From JANQPX01 sp965222015 (GTDB lineage Bacteria > Pseudomonadota > Alphaproteobacteria > Geminicoccales > Geminicoccaceae): a stretch of DNA of 64,000 nucleotides. Below are positions 1-8,369 of this stretch, piece after piece. The stretch is taken from NCBI GenBank assembly GCA_965222015.1, contig CBDCTL010000024.1, positions 1,612,001-1,676,000 of the forward strand, given 5' to 3'. The notes below the pieces were generated by a model. It saw nothing but the letters and a program-made list of their open reading frames with translations. It was not told the origin of the DNA and made no database searches. Numbering within the stretch: position 1 is the stretch's first letter; every line of letters starts with the position of its first letter. The translations under genes were made by a program, and so were the position numbers.

Positions 1-2028
1 GAACGCCGGATGGGCTTCGCCCCAGCGCCAGGCGTCGGGATCTTCGCCGAAGCGCCCGGCGAGATCGTCGAGCGCCTCGCCCAGCGCCTTGGCGGCGATG
101 GTCAGGCAGTCCTCGACGGGCGCGGTTTCGACGTCGTCGCACCAGATCCTCCGCTCGTCGAGCACGCGCTCGACGAACAGCGGCCGGATGCCCCAATAGG
201 CGTGAAAGAGCGGGCCGAGCTCGTCGGCATAGATGCCGCGCGTGAACGCCCGATACCAGGCCGCGAAGATCAGGGGCTCGGGCGCGTCCGCCCGCATCAC
301 CCGATCCCAGCTTCGAAGCCGCTCGATCAAAGCGGCCGCCCTGTCGTCGATGGGAGCCGATTCGATCAGGAGCGGCAGAAACATGTCCGCCAATAGCGAG
401 AAACGATCGAGTTGGATGCGGGCGAGGCTTTCGAGGTCGTGACTTCCGCCGCCGAGCAGAGTTTCGATCCGGCGCGCCCGGTAGGGCGGCTCCCAGATGG
501 CGGTGATCAGAAAGGGGAAGTCCGGCGGCACCATGCGGTTGTTGGCGTTGATCAGAATGCCATCCTCGGGATCGAGCCGCTTCGGCAGGGCGTCCGCGGG
601 GATGACGTCGATCCAGTCATGCTCGCCGGTCCAGCCCGGCACCGGCCAGAGACCGTCGCCACTCCTGCGCACCGGCACCCTGCCCGGCGAGGCGAGGCCG
701 ATATGGCCGGTTCGATCGGCGTAGAACAGGTTCTGCTGCGGCGCGTCGTGACCATTGACCGCGTCGAGGAAGGCTTGCCAGTCGCGCGCCTTGGTGAGCT
801 CGAACAGGGTTTCGATGCTGGTGTCGTCCTCGATCAGCGCGGTCCAGGCGAGCGCCAGGACCCGGTCCTCGCCTGCGGCGTCGGCAGCGTCGGCGACGAG
901 ATCCGAGATCACCGGGCCGTGCCGCGTCGCGCGCAGGACGAGCGTCTCGTCATCGGCGCCGTCGACCAGGATCGTCTCCTCGTGCCGCTCGAAGGGTGCC
1001 GAGCCGTCCGGGGTCAGATAGCGATCGGGATCGTCGGGATCGAGACGCTCGACAAACAGGTCCTGGCTGTCCGGTCCGGTGTTGGTCATGCCCCAGGCGA
1101 TGTCGCCATTGTGGCCGAGCACGATGCCGGGCACGCCGGGCAGGCCGGCGCCGATCAGCTCGAGTTCGGGGGCGGCGAGATGGGCGAGATACCAGATGCC
1201 TGGTGCCTGAAAGCCGAGATGCGGGTCGTTGGCGAGGAGCGGCGCGCCCGTCTCGCTGCGCGCGCCGGAAAGCACCCAGCCATTGGAGCCGATGCCGGGC
1301 GGCGGGGCCGGCGGCAGGACCGCCGCCAGGCGATCGAGATCGACGCTTTTCGCGAGCGCCGCCAGCGTTACCGGTGCGTCGCTCGGGTAGTCCGGCCAGA
1401 GATCGGCGATCTGCTCCTCGGTCAGCCGGGCCGAGAGCTGCGCCCGAAGGAGCTCGGTCCGCCAGTTGCGGCTGAGATCGAGCGCCATCAGCTTGACCCA
1501 GACGACGCTGTCCGCGGGCCGCCAGGGTTCGATGTCGTCATGGCCGAACAGCAGGAACTCCGGCGGCAGCGGTCCCGATCGCGTCGCGAGGAAGGCGTTG
1601 ACGCCGGCGGCGTAGGCGTCGAGCCAGGCCATGGTCTCGGCGGACAGGTGAGCGAGGCTCGTCTCCGCGAGGCGGTAGAGGCCGAGCATGCGCATGAAGC
1701 GGTCGGTGGGCAGCGCGTCGGCGCCGACCACCTCCGCGAGCCGTCCGGCGCCGACCCGGCGCTGGAACTCCATCTGCCACAGCCGGTCCTGGGCGTGGAC
1801 GAAGCCCTGGGCGAAAATCGCGTCCTCGAAGGTCAGGGCGGTGACGTGGGGGATGGCGTGGCGATCACGCAGAATGCGGATCGGCGCGGACGGCCCCTCG
1901 ACCATGATCTCGCCCTCGACCACCGGCAGGCTCTGGCGGAGCCAGATATAGCCGCCGCCCGCCGCTGCCAGCACGATGGCGGCAAGCCCGAGCGCACCGA
2001 AGCCGAGCCAGCGAAGCGCCCTTCTCAT
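1..2028 (-). CDS. Penicillin acylase family protein (3' end outside window)
   Basis: Probable Ntn-hydrolase of the penicillin/acyl-homoserine-lactone acylase family, which hydrolyses amide bonds after self-cleavage into alpha and beta chains. About 676 residues are visible; the frame is still open at base 1, so the C-terminus is missing. The N-terminus has a basic start and a hydrophobic segment (residues 5-30), a signal or membrane anchor. The typical early motif RDRHAIPHV is at about 54-62 and FAQGFVHAQDRLWQME at about 72-87. The predicted processing site is GSNGW at about 247-251, where Ser248 would become the N-terminal nucleophile, followed by LLANDPHL. Start is ATG at 2028 behind GGAGGGAAAG. 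True substrate (beta-lactam, AHL or other amide) cannot be told from sequence. It is the first gene after a 415-bp gap holding an inverted-repeat element. Confidence 0.9.
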   Translation of the reverse strand, partial: MRRALRWLGFGALGLAAIVLAAAGGGYIWLRQSLPVVEGEIMVEGPSAPIRILRDRHAIPHVTALTFEDAIFAQGFVHAQDRLWQMEFQRRVGAGRLAEVVGADALPTDRFMRMLGLYRLAETSLAHLSAETMAWLDAYAAGVNAFLATRSGPLPPEFLLFGHDDIEPWRPADSVVWVKLMALDLSRNWRTELLRAQLSARLTEEQIADLWPDYPSDAPVTLAALAKSVDLDRLAAVLPPAPPPGIGSNGWVLSGARSETGAPLLANDPHLGFQAPGIWYLAHLAAPELELIGAGLPGVPGIVLGHNGDIAWGMTNTGPDSQDLFVERLDPDDPDRYLTPDGSAPFERHEETILVDGADDETLVLRATRHGPVISDLVADAADAAGEDRVLALAWTALIEDDTSIETLFELTKARDWQAFLDAVNGHDAPQQNLFYADRTGHIGLASPGRVPVRRSGDGLWPVPGWTGEHDWIDVIPADALPKRLDPEDGILINANNRMVPPDFPFLITAIWEPPYRARRIETLLGGGSHDLESLARIQLDRFSLLADMFLPLLIESAPIDDRAAALIERLRSWDRVMRADAPEPLIFAAWYRAFTRGIYADELGPLFHAYWGIRPLFVERVLDERRIWCDDVETAPVEDCLTIAAKALGEALDDLAGRFGEDPDAWRWGEAHPAF

Positions 2029-2186
2029 CTTTCCCTCCTCCACGGCCATCCTGCCCGTCCCGGCATCCGTTTCTTCGCCATTCTGCGGGACAATCGCCGG
2101 AACCGGCGCCGATGTCACGTCGGATGTCGATCGTCAAGCCGTATGACATTCGAAAGGTGGCCTCGAGCGTGGCACTCAGAGCCCGT

Positions 2187-2435
2187 CTTGAAGGTTATCG
2201 AGTGATTTCATGGCCTTGTTCATGAGTGAATGCGAGGTGCTTGACGCGCCGCGGTGCGGCGCACCGCAAGCGGCAAGGGACGATGCAAGCGTCAGGGACA
2301 AGGCCGCCCGAAGGGTCGTGTTGCGGCCGGTCCAGGCTTCGTCATCGGCCTTGACCGATGCGCCGCATCGCTCTGCGTCCTCTTCCTCGCCTGACCTCGA
2401 CTGCAACACGATGAAATCATTCGATAACCTTCGAA
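2187..2435. repeat. 249-bp element bounded by 25-bp inverted repeats
   Basis: Bases 2187-2211 and 2411-2435 are inverted copies of each other over 25 bp with two or three mismatches (shared core GGTTATCGA-N-TGATTTCAT). They enclose about 200 bp with no convincing gene. The symmetry stops abruptly outside the arms. It lies in the 415-bp gap between the acylase start and the end of the CheB/CheR fusion gene. It could be a miniature transposable element, a remnant of one, or an invertible segment. Nothing else was recognised in the gap. Confidence 0.5.
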
Positions 2436-2443
2436 ACAGACTC

Positions 2444-4867
2444 TCAGACCTCGGACGGCCGCTCCAGCGCCATGGACGAGGCGACCGGCCAGGTGAAGCG
2501 GGCCTCGTGGCCGGCGCCGCTGTGGTCGTCGCGCAGTGTCAGGCGGCCGCCGGCCGCGTCGAGGAGCTGCCGCACGATCGCTAGGCCGAGGGTCTTGGCC
2601 TCGTCGCCGGAGCGCTCGCCGTCGTCGGTGATGGCGATCTCCAGCACCTGGCCGGTCGAGCGGACGTCGACGCGGATCGCCCCGGGACCCTCGCCGATAT
2701 GCCCGATCGCGCGAACCAGGAGATTGCGCAGGATGCAGGCGAGTGGCGTTCGCCAGGTGGTGATCTGCAGGGTGGACGGCTGGATCGCCACCCTGATGCC
2801 GCGCGGCAGGCCGATCAGCGTCAGCGTCTCCTGCAGGAGCTCGGCCGTGTCCACGGACTGCAGGTTGTCGCTTTCGGGCCGGCCCTGACGCGCATAGGCG
2901 AGCAGATCGTCGACCAGGCGATCGAGGGCGAGCAGCTGGATCTGCATCGGCCGAAGGCAGCGCGCGGCCTCGTCCCGGCCGAGCGCGGTGACGGTCGCAT
3001 CCTTCAGCTTCAGGAAATGGCGCTCCACCGCGCGCAGCGGCGCCTTCAGGTCGTGGGCGATCAGGGTCGCGACGTCGTCCAGTGCCGCATGGGCGGCGAC
3101 CAGACGCTGGTTTTCCACTCTAAGGTCGCGATTGCGGCGGCGCAGCGTGTCGTTGGAGGCGAGCAGCGTGTCGATGGTGGATTCCAGCATCCGCTGGTTC
3201 TCCGCCAGGACCCCGTCCAGATCTCCCGGGACGTCGTCGCCGCGCGCCGCCGGTTCCGTCTCGGTCGCCGCCTCCGGCATGGAGTCCGAGGGTGCGGGCA
3301 GGAGGGTTTCCGGCGGGCTCCGTCGCCTCGCCGCCGCCAGTTTCGCATGGCCGTCGTCGATCGCGGGCGGCGGCGTCTTGCGATAGATCCGCCATTTGGA
3401 ATCGATCACGGTCAGCCCCGCCATCATCCGGCCCGGCTGCTCGCTAGGGCCGAGGAACAGGAAGCCATCAAACCTCAGCGCCTCGCCGCAGGCGACCAGG
3501 GCCCGCTCGCGATAGTCGCCGGTCAGATAGATGATCACGTTGCGGCAGCTGACCAGATCGATGTCGTCGGGCGGGGCCGCCTGCAGGAGATCATGCTCGA
3601 CGAAGGTGACGTGGCGGCGGAGCAGCGGGCCGATCTCGACATGGTCGCCCCTCTCCTCCATGTAGCGGGCGACCAGCGGCTCCGGTGCGCCGCCCAGGCG
3701 ATCGCGGCGATAACGCCCGAGCCGCGCGCGCTTGAGCGCCCGGGCGTGGCGGTCGCTGGCGATCACTTCGAGATGGGGCGAACGATCGGCATCCTCGATC
3801 CGGTCCAGCAGCAGCATGGCGAGGGAATAGGCTTCCTCGCCGGTCGCACAGCCGGGCACCCAGACCCGGATCGGCCGGTCTTCCGACATGCGCTCGACGA
3901 GCGCCGGCGCGACCTCGCTTTCGAGAACCGCGAACGCTTCGGGATCGCGGAAGAAGGCGGTGACGCCGATCAGGAGGTCGTCATGCAGGCGAAGGAGCTC
4001 GGTCTGGTCGCGGGTGAGCAGCTCGGCGTATTCGGACAGGCTGTCGACGTCGGATTTCTCGACCCGACGGCGCACGCGCTTCGTCATCATGGATGGCCGA
4101 TAGGCCCGGCTGTCGACGCCGAGGCGCGCCTTCAGGATGGCCATGATGCGCGAAAGCGCTTTGTCGTCCGGCTCCGCCTTTCGGCCCTCCGCGGTCTCGG
4201 CTCGGACGGCGCGCCTGGCGGCCTTCGCTTCGATCTGCCGGGTCGCCTTGCCGAGATGGCGCCAGATGAGATCGGGCATGGCGCTCGGCGTCGCCACGGT
4301 TGAGGCCAGATCCGCCTCGATCACGCGCCCGGGCATGCCGCCATATTCGGTGCTCTCGGGATGCTGTACCAGGACCAGGCCGCCGAAGCGGCGCACGGAC
4401 TCGGCGCCGCGCACGCCGTCCTCGCCATTGCCCGACAGGATCACCGCGATCGCCGACGGCCCCGCGGATGCGCCGAGCGAGTGCAGAAGGAGGTCGATCG
4501 GCGAGACGTCCTCTGCATCCTCGTTGTCCTCGAACGACATGAGCGCGTTGTTCAGGAGGATCATGCGGGCGGACGGCGGCAGCAGATAGATGTGGTCCGC
4601 CTCCAGCACCGTGCCGTCCTCGGCATGCAGGATCGGCATGGTCGTCTGGGCGCGCAGCAGCTCGGCCAGCGGATCGGCGAGGCCGGGCTCGACGAAGCGG
4701 CAGATGACGAAGGCGAGACCGGCGTCCACGGGCATCGCGCCGAACAGCAGCTGCACCGCCTCGAGGCCGCCGGCGCCGGCGCCGATGGCCACGATTCTCG
4801 ACGGCTTGCCGGCCGGTCGCCGTGCGCCGGCCAAGCTTGGGAGTGATTCTGTCGAATCGTCGTCCAT
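2444..4867 (-). CDS. CheB-CheR-histidine kinase fusion protein, degenerate CheB site
   Basis: Multidomain chemosensory-type protein of about 807 residues. Order: CheB methylesterase-like domain (about 20-200), CheR methyltransferase (about 240-510, with TAFFRDPEAF, VPGCATGEEAYS for SAM binding, and CRNVIIYL), a coiled-coil linker (about 560-620), then a HisKA dimerisation domain with phosphoacceptor motif HDLKAPLRAV and a HATPase_c domain. The CheB catalytic Ser is Gly (GAGAGG at 29-34) and the His position (about 58) is Phe, while the Asp loop SGNGEDG is kept, so esterase activity is unlikely. The kinase N-box second Asn is Arg (RNLLVRAIGH), though the DDG and GLAIV boxes remain. Start chosen at ATG 4867; longer in-frame extension to 5059 would overlap the divergent kinase gene and lacks domain similarity. 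Confidence 0.85.
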   Translation of the reverse strand: MDDDSTESLPSLAGARRPAGKPSRIVAIGAGAGGLEAVQLLFGAMPVDAGLAFVICRFVEPGLADPLAELLRAQTTMPILHAEDGTVLEADHIYLLPPSARMILLNNALMSFEDNEDAEDVSPIDLLLHSLGASAGPSAIAVILSGNGEDGVRGAESVRRFGGLVLVQHPESTEYGGMPGRVIEADLASTVATPSAMPDLIWRHLGKATRQIEAKAARRAVRAETAEGRKAEPDDKALSRIMAILKARLGVDSRAYRPSMMTKRVRRRVEKSDVDSLSEYAELLTRDQTELLRLHDDLLIGVTAFFRDPEAFAVLESEVAPALVERMSEDRPIRVWVPGCATGEEAYSLAMLLLDRIEDADRSPHLEVIASDRHARALKRARLGRYRRDRLGGAPEPLVARYMEERGDHVEIGPLLRRHVTFVEHDLLQAAPPDDIDLVSCRNVIIYLTGDYRERALVACGEALRFDGFLFLGPSEQPGRMMAGLTVIDSKWRIYRKTPPPAIDDGHAKLAAARRRSPPETLLPAPSDSMPEAATETEPAARGDDVPGDLDGVLAENQRMLESTIDTLLASNDTLRRRNRDLRVENQRLVAAHAALDDVATLIAHDLKAPLRAVERHFLKLKDATVTALGRDEAARCLRPMQIQLLALDRLVDDLLAYARQGRPESDNLQSVDTAELLQETLTLIGLPRGIRVAIQPSTLQITTWRTPLACILRNLLVRAIGHIGEGPGAIRVDVRSTGQVLEIAITDDGERSGDEAKTLGLAIVRQLLDAAGGRLTLRDDHSGAGHEARFTWPVASSMALERPSEV

Positions 4868-5031
4868 GATCCATGCGGATGTCGATGTGCGGAGCTTGCG
4901 TCTATCACAGAGGGAGACCAACCAAAAGTTGAAAAATGACTCGCGTGAACACCCGAAGGTCCAATTGCAAGGATTGGCCGGCGCGATCATGATGACGGAG
5001 ATCGGGCTGACACCTCGCCGGAGCGGCAGCG

Positions 5032-6066
5032 ATGGCCGACGACCAGATTTTGGCGGCATTGGAGCGACTTGGCCTGCTTTGCCCGGGCGAGCGCCCGCGT
5101 TTCGAACCGCTCGGCGGCGGGGTCTCGTCCGACATCTGGAAAATCGAGACGAAGGGCGGCGATCTCTGCGTCAAACGCGCGCTCGCCCGGCTGAAGGTGG
5201 CGGCCGACTGGCGGGCGCCGATCGAGCGCAACGCCTATGAGGCCGCCTGGATGCGCGAAGCGGCGAAGGTGGTGCCGGACGCCGTGCCGGCGCTGCTCGG
5301 TCAGGACAGGGAAGGCGGTCTCCTGGCCATGGCCTATCTGCCGCCCGAGCGTTTTCGCCTGTGGAAGGAGGAGCTCCGTAACGGCCGGGCCGATCCTGCG
5401 ACCGCGGCGGCCATCGGCGAGCGGCTGGTGCGCATCCACGGCGCCGCGGCCGGTGCCTCCGGGCTCGCCGAACATTTCGACACGGACGAGATTTTCTACG
5501 ATATCCGGCTCGAACCCTATCTGGTGGCCACGGCTCGGGCGCATCCCGCTTCCGCCGCTGCGCTGCACGCACTGGTGGAGACCACGGCGAACACGAAACG
5601 GAGCCTCGTGCATGGCGACGTCAGCCCGAAGAACATTCTGATCGGCGAGGCCGGTCCGGTGTTTCTGGATGCGGAATGCGCCTGGTATGGCGATCCGGCC
5701 TTCGACCTCGCCTTCTGCCTCAATCACCTGTTCCTGAAATGCGTCTGGGTGCCGGCGTCGGCGCCCGCTTTCCTCGCCTGTTTCGACGCCATGGCGTCGC
5801 GCTATCTCGTCGGCGTCGACTGGGAGAGCGGGAAGGGGCTCGAAGCCCGCGTCGCCGCATTGCTGCCGGGGCTGATGCTCGGGCGAATCGACGGCAAGTC
5901 GCCGGTCGAGTATCTGACCGGGGAGTGCGACAAGGACCTGGTCAGGGTTTTCGCGACCGGCGGGCTTTCGGCGCCGGCGGCGAGCCTTCGGGAACTTCTC
6001 GAACGCTGGCGGGAAGCGCTCGCACGAAGCCACCTCGCCGTCCCGCCAGAAGGAGGAACGCCTTGA
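5032..6066 (+). CDS. Aminoglycoside phosphotransferase-family kinase
   Basis: Predicted small-molecule kinase of 344 residues with the APH/choline-kinase fold. The ATP-lobe loop PLGGGVSSDIWKIE and Lys in LCVKRAL are near the N-terminus; the catalytic loop HGDVSPKNIL and the metal-binding LDAECAWYGDPAFDLA follow at about 194-230. The family phosphorylates hydroxyl groups on aminoglycosides, choline, homoserine, sugars and related metabolites, so the substrate is open. GGAG lies ahead of the ATG. Its TGA overlaps the TTG start of the enolase paralogue, so the two are translationally coupled and very likely act in one pathway: phosphorylation followed by dehydration. Resistance is an unlikely role given this partner. 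Confidence 0.85.
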   Translation: MADDQILAALERLGLLCPGERPRFEPLGGGVSSDIWKIETKGGDLCVKRALARLKVAADWRAPIERNAYEAAWMREAAKVVPDAVPALLGQDREGGLLAMAYLPPERFRLWKEELRNGRADPATAAAIGERLVRIHGAAAGASGLAEHFDTDEIFYDIRLEPYLVATARAHPASAAALHALVETTANTKRSLVHGDVSPKNILIGEAGPVFLDAECAWYGDPAFDLAFCLNHLFLKCVWVPASAPAFLACFDAMASRYLVGVDWESGKGLEARVAALLPGLMLGRIDGKSPVEYLTGECDKDLVRVFATGGLSAPAASLRELLERWREALARSHLAVPPEGGTP

Positions 6067-7346
6067 GCAATCTCACCCTGATCGAGCATGTCCACGGTCG
6101 CCGGGTCTGGGATTCGCGCGGGCGGCCGACGGTCGAGGCCGAGGTGACGCTGGCCGGCGGTGCCCGCGGCCGCGCGATCGCGCCGGCCGGCGCCTCCACC
6201 GGCTCCGGCGAGGCGCTGGACAGGCGGGATGGCGGCGAGGCGTTCGGCGGCCATGACGTCATGGCGGCGGTATGTGCGGTTCGGGACGAGATCGCGGGCG
6301 CCGTCCGCGGCCTGGACGCGACCGACCAGGCGCTGGTCGACCGGCGCATGATCGAGGCCGACGGCACGCCGGATAAGACGAACCTCGGCGCCAACGCCAC
6401 GATCGCGGTCTCCATGGCCGCCGCCCATGCCGCGGCCGCGGCCGCGCGCCAGCCGCTCTTTCGCTACCTCGCCGGTGACCGGCCGCTGATCCTGCCGCTG
6501 CCGGAGATCCAGATTCTTGGGGGCGGCGCCCATGCCGGTCGTCGGGTCGACATTCAGGATTTCATGGTGGTCTGCCCCGGAGCTTCGAGCTTCGCCGAAG
6601 CGCTCGACTGGACCGCGGAGGTCTACCGCGCGGCGGGTGCGCTGCTGGCCGAGGCGGGTGCGCTCGCCGGCGTCGCCGACGAGGGCGGCTTCTGGCCGGC
6701 CTTCGAGACCAACGAGCAGGCACTCGACACGCTTTTGCGCGCGATCGAACGGGCGGGCTTTCAGCCGGGCGATCAGGTGGGGATCGCGCTCGATGTCGCC
6801 GCCTCCGAGTTCGGCGCGGGCGGGCGCTACCGCCTGGCGCTGGAGGATCGCGATCTCGACACCGGCGAGATGATCGAACTCCTCTGCGGCTGGCTGGAAC
6901 GCTATCCGATCCTCTCGATCGAGGACCCGCTCGCCGAGGACGACATCGACGGCTTTAAGGCCTTCGCCGCCGCGGTCGGCGACCGGGTGCAGATCGTCGG
7001 CGACGATCTTCTGGTCACCGACGCCGCCCGGGTCCACAAGGCCGCGGCCCTGAACGCCGCGAACGCGCTCCTGGTCAAGCCGAATCAGCGCGGCACGCTG
7101 AGCGAGACCAGAGCGGCCTTCGACGCCGCGCGCATCGCCGGCTTCGACACCATCGTCTCGGCCCGTTCCGGCGAGACCGAGGACGTCACCATCGCCCACC
7201 TCGCGGTCGGCTGGAACGCCGGTCAGCTCAAGGTCGGCTCGTTCGCGCGCTCCGAACGCATGGCCAAGTGGAACGAGGTGCTGCGCATCGAGGAAGCGCT
7301 CGGCGGGCAGGGCCGCTTCGCCGGCTGGCGGGCGCTGCGCGCATAG
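6063..7346 (+). CDS. Enolase paralogue with altered active site
   Basis: Enolase-family protein of 427 residues starting at TTG 6063 (GGAGG at about 6050-6056), overlapping the kinase stop by 4 nt. Family landmarks: DSRGRPTVEAEV, GASTGSGEA, GGAHAG (His157), ADEGGF (Glu207), metal ligands Asp244, Glu287 and Asp314, Lys339 in LVKPNQ, and Lys390. Two residues conserved in glycolytic enolase differ: the Glu of QEF is Asp166 (IQDF) and the His of SHRSGET is Ala367 (SARSGET). It is therefore probably not the glycolytic enolase but a lyase for a related 2-phospho acid, possibly made by the adjacent kinase. The family name alone would mislead an automatic call to eno. Confidence 0.85.
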   Translation: MSNLTLIEHVHGRRVWDSRGRPTVEAEVTLAGGARGRAIAPAGASTGSGEALDRRDGGEAFGGHDVMAAVCAVRDEIAGAVRGLDATDQALVDRRMIEADGTPDKTNLGANATIAVSMAAAHAAAAAARQPLFRYLAGDRPLILPLPEIQILGGGAHAGRRVDIQDFMVVCPGASSFAEALDWTAEVYRAAGALLAEAGALAGVADEGGFWPAFETNEQALDTLLRAIERAGFQPGDQVGIALDVAASEFGAGGRYRLALEDRDLDTGEMIELLCGWLERYPILSIEDPLAEDDIDGFKAFAAAVGDRVQIVGDDLLVTDAARVHKAAALNAANALLVKPNQRGTLSETRAAFDAARIAGFDTIVSARSGETEDVTIAHLAVGWNAGQLKVGSFARSERMAKWNEVLRIEEALGGQGRFAGWRALRA

Positions 7347-7489
7347 CCCGGGCGTCGATGAAATCAGACCGGGTAATCAGGCGGCCCGCCCGGAGGACAG
7401 GCCGCCTGTTCCGTCGTCAAATCGAGAGAAAGCGAGTGGGAAATCAGGATCGATGCCGGGATGGAATGGCATCTTCGCCGAAACTCACT

Positions 7490-7539
7490 TTGACAGAAGA
7501 CATGCGCATAGCTGAATTCGACACACATTGCCAGTGTGT
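7490..7539 (+). promoter_or_regulatory. Possible promoter and small palindrome in the 297-bp gap
   Basis: Between the enolase paralogue and the small RHH gene, TTGACA at 7490-7495 is followed after 17 bp by TGAATT (7513-7518), a good -35 with a weak -10. A palindrome ACACAC/GTGTGT (7521-7526 and 7534-7539) lies just downstream and could be an operator. The rest of 7347-7643 shows nothing recognisable and is more AT-rich than its surroundings. Confidence 0.3.
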
Positions 7540-7643
7540 ATTTTGACATCAAGAAAAGCATTATAAACTGGTGCGTGAAAGTGATCCTATATCTTTCCCT
7601 TATTCGACACTAGGATTGGCTCCTGAAACTGGAGCTTTGTGAC

Positions 7644-7829
7644 GTGCAGATACCCGATGTTCGAGACGAAGAGGGGCCGGAAACCGTGCGCATCACGGTC
7701 ACCCTCGACCGGCGCGTCTATGACTGGTTTCGCCAGTCCGGACGCGGTTATCAAAAACGCATGAATCGCGCTCTCCTCTGGTATATCGAGCAGCTGGAGC
7801 GCCAGGAATCGGACGTTCAGAAGCGTTAG
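7644..7829 (+). CDS. Small ribbon-helix-helix protein, BrnA-antitoxin-like
   Basis: 61-residue protein starting at GTG 7644 with GGAG ten bases upstream. The core VRITVTLDRRVYDWFRQ, then GRGYQKRMNRALLWYIE, matches the pattern of BrnA-type antitoxins (beta strand, then helix with G-x-GYQ-x-R-N). BrnA binds DNA through a ribbon-helix-helix fold and neutralises the RNase toxin BrnT. No BrnT-like gene lies on either side, so it is either an orphan antitoxin or a small regulator. A weak hairpin (GGCCAT/ATGGCC, 7838-7853) follows the stop. Confidence 0.65.
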   Translation: MQIPDVRDEEGPETVRITVTLDRRVYDWFRQSGRGYQKRMNRALLWYIEQLERQESDVQKR

Positions 7830-7997
7830 CCCGCGACGGCCATTGGCATGGCCTCATTCCAGTCGCCATATTGGCTACGGTGGCGAAACATGATGGTGGG
7901 CCTGGTCGTTCGATGCATCGTCAGCGGGCGATTGGCGTCGTTGTCGTCGCAACATCTGCCCGCCGAAGTCGTAAACCCGCCGAAATGGTAACCATGC

Positions 7998-8136
7998 GTT
8001 AACCCCAGTCGGCCAGGATCCGTGATCAGGTCCATGCGATCCTGCGAGTCCGACCGCCGGCAGAAGGAAAAGGCTGCCGCACGGATTCCCAGGGTCGCAT
8101 GGACCTGATCGGCGACATTGGAGACGGCGGGTTAAC
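7998..8136. repeat. Dispersed hairpin repeat, copy A
   Basis: A 29-bp stem (8024-8052 against 8082-8110, three mismatches, arm core GGTCCATGCGA) is enclosed by GTTAAC at 7998 and GTTAAC at 8131. The tip has its own stem CGGCAG/CTGCCG. The same arms recur at 27697-27773 and 29596-29706. The rest of the 540-bp gap 7830-8369 holds no gene I can support. Confidence 0.75.
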
Positions 8137-8369
8137 ATTTCGTTTCCGAACGATAAGAGACATCGAATACGACAGGAGACATCGACATTGTGGCCACGGC
8201 TTGGTGCGTGGCGATGGGCGGGGTCACGGCTTCGTCCGACGCCGGATCTCGGCATCGACCGGCGGACAGGCCCGCATGCGCCTTCGTTTGCCTTTGATAT
8301 TTTCGGCCCGTGACGGATGATGAGCCGCTTCTCGGCGTGAGGCCTGGAACTCCGGATTGCGAGACCACC

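Noticed and set aside
412..2205. A 597-codon plus-strand open frame
   Set aside because: Opposite the acylase gene, whose motifs are clear.
2176..2409. A 77-codon minus-strand frame with a lipobox-like LAAC
   Set aside because: It lies within the inverted-repeat element, has no ribosome site or family match, and the plus strand is also open by chance.
4868..5059. Longer N-terminus of the CheB/CheR fusion
   Set aside because: It would overlap the divergent kinase gene and has no CheB-like residues; ATG 4867 is better.
6063..7346. Naming the enolase-family gene eno
   Set aside because: Two catalytic-site residues differ and it is coupled to a kinase gene outside glycolysis.
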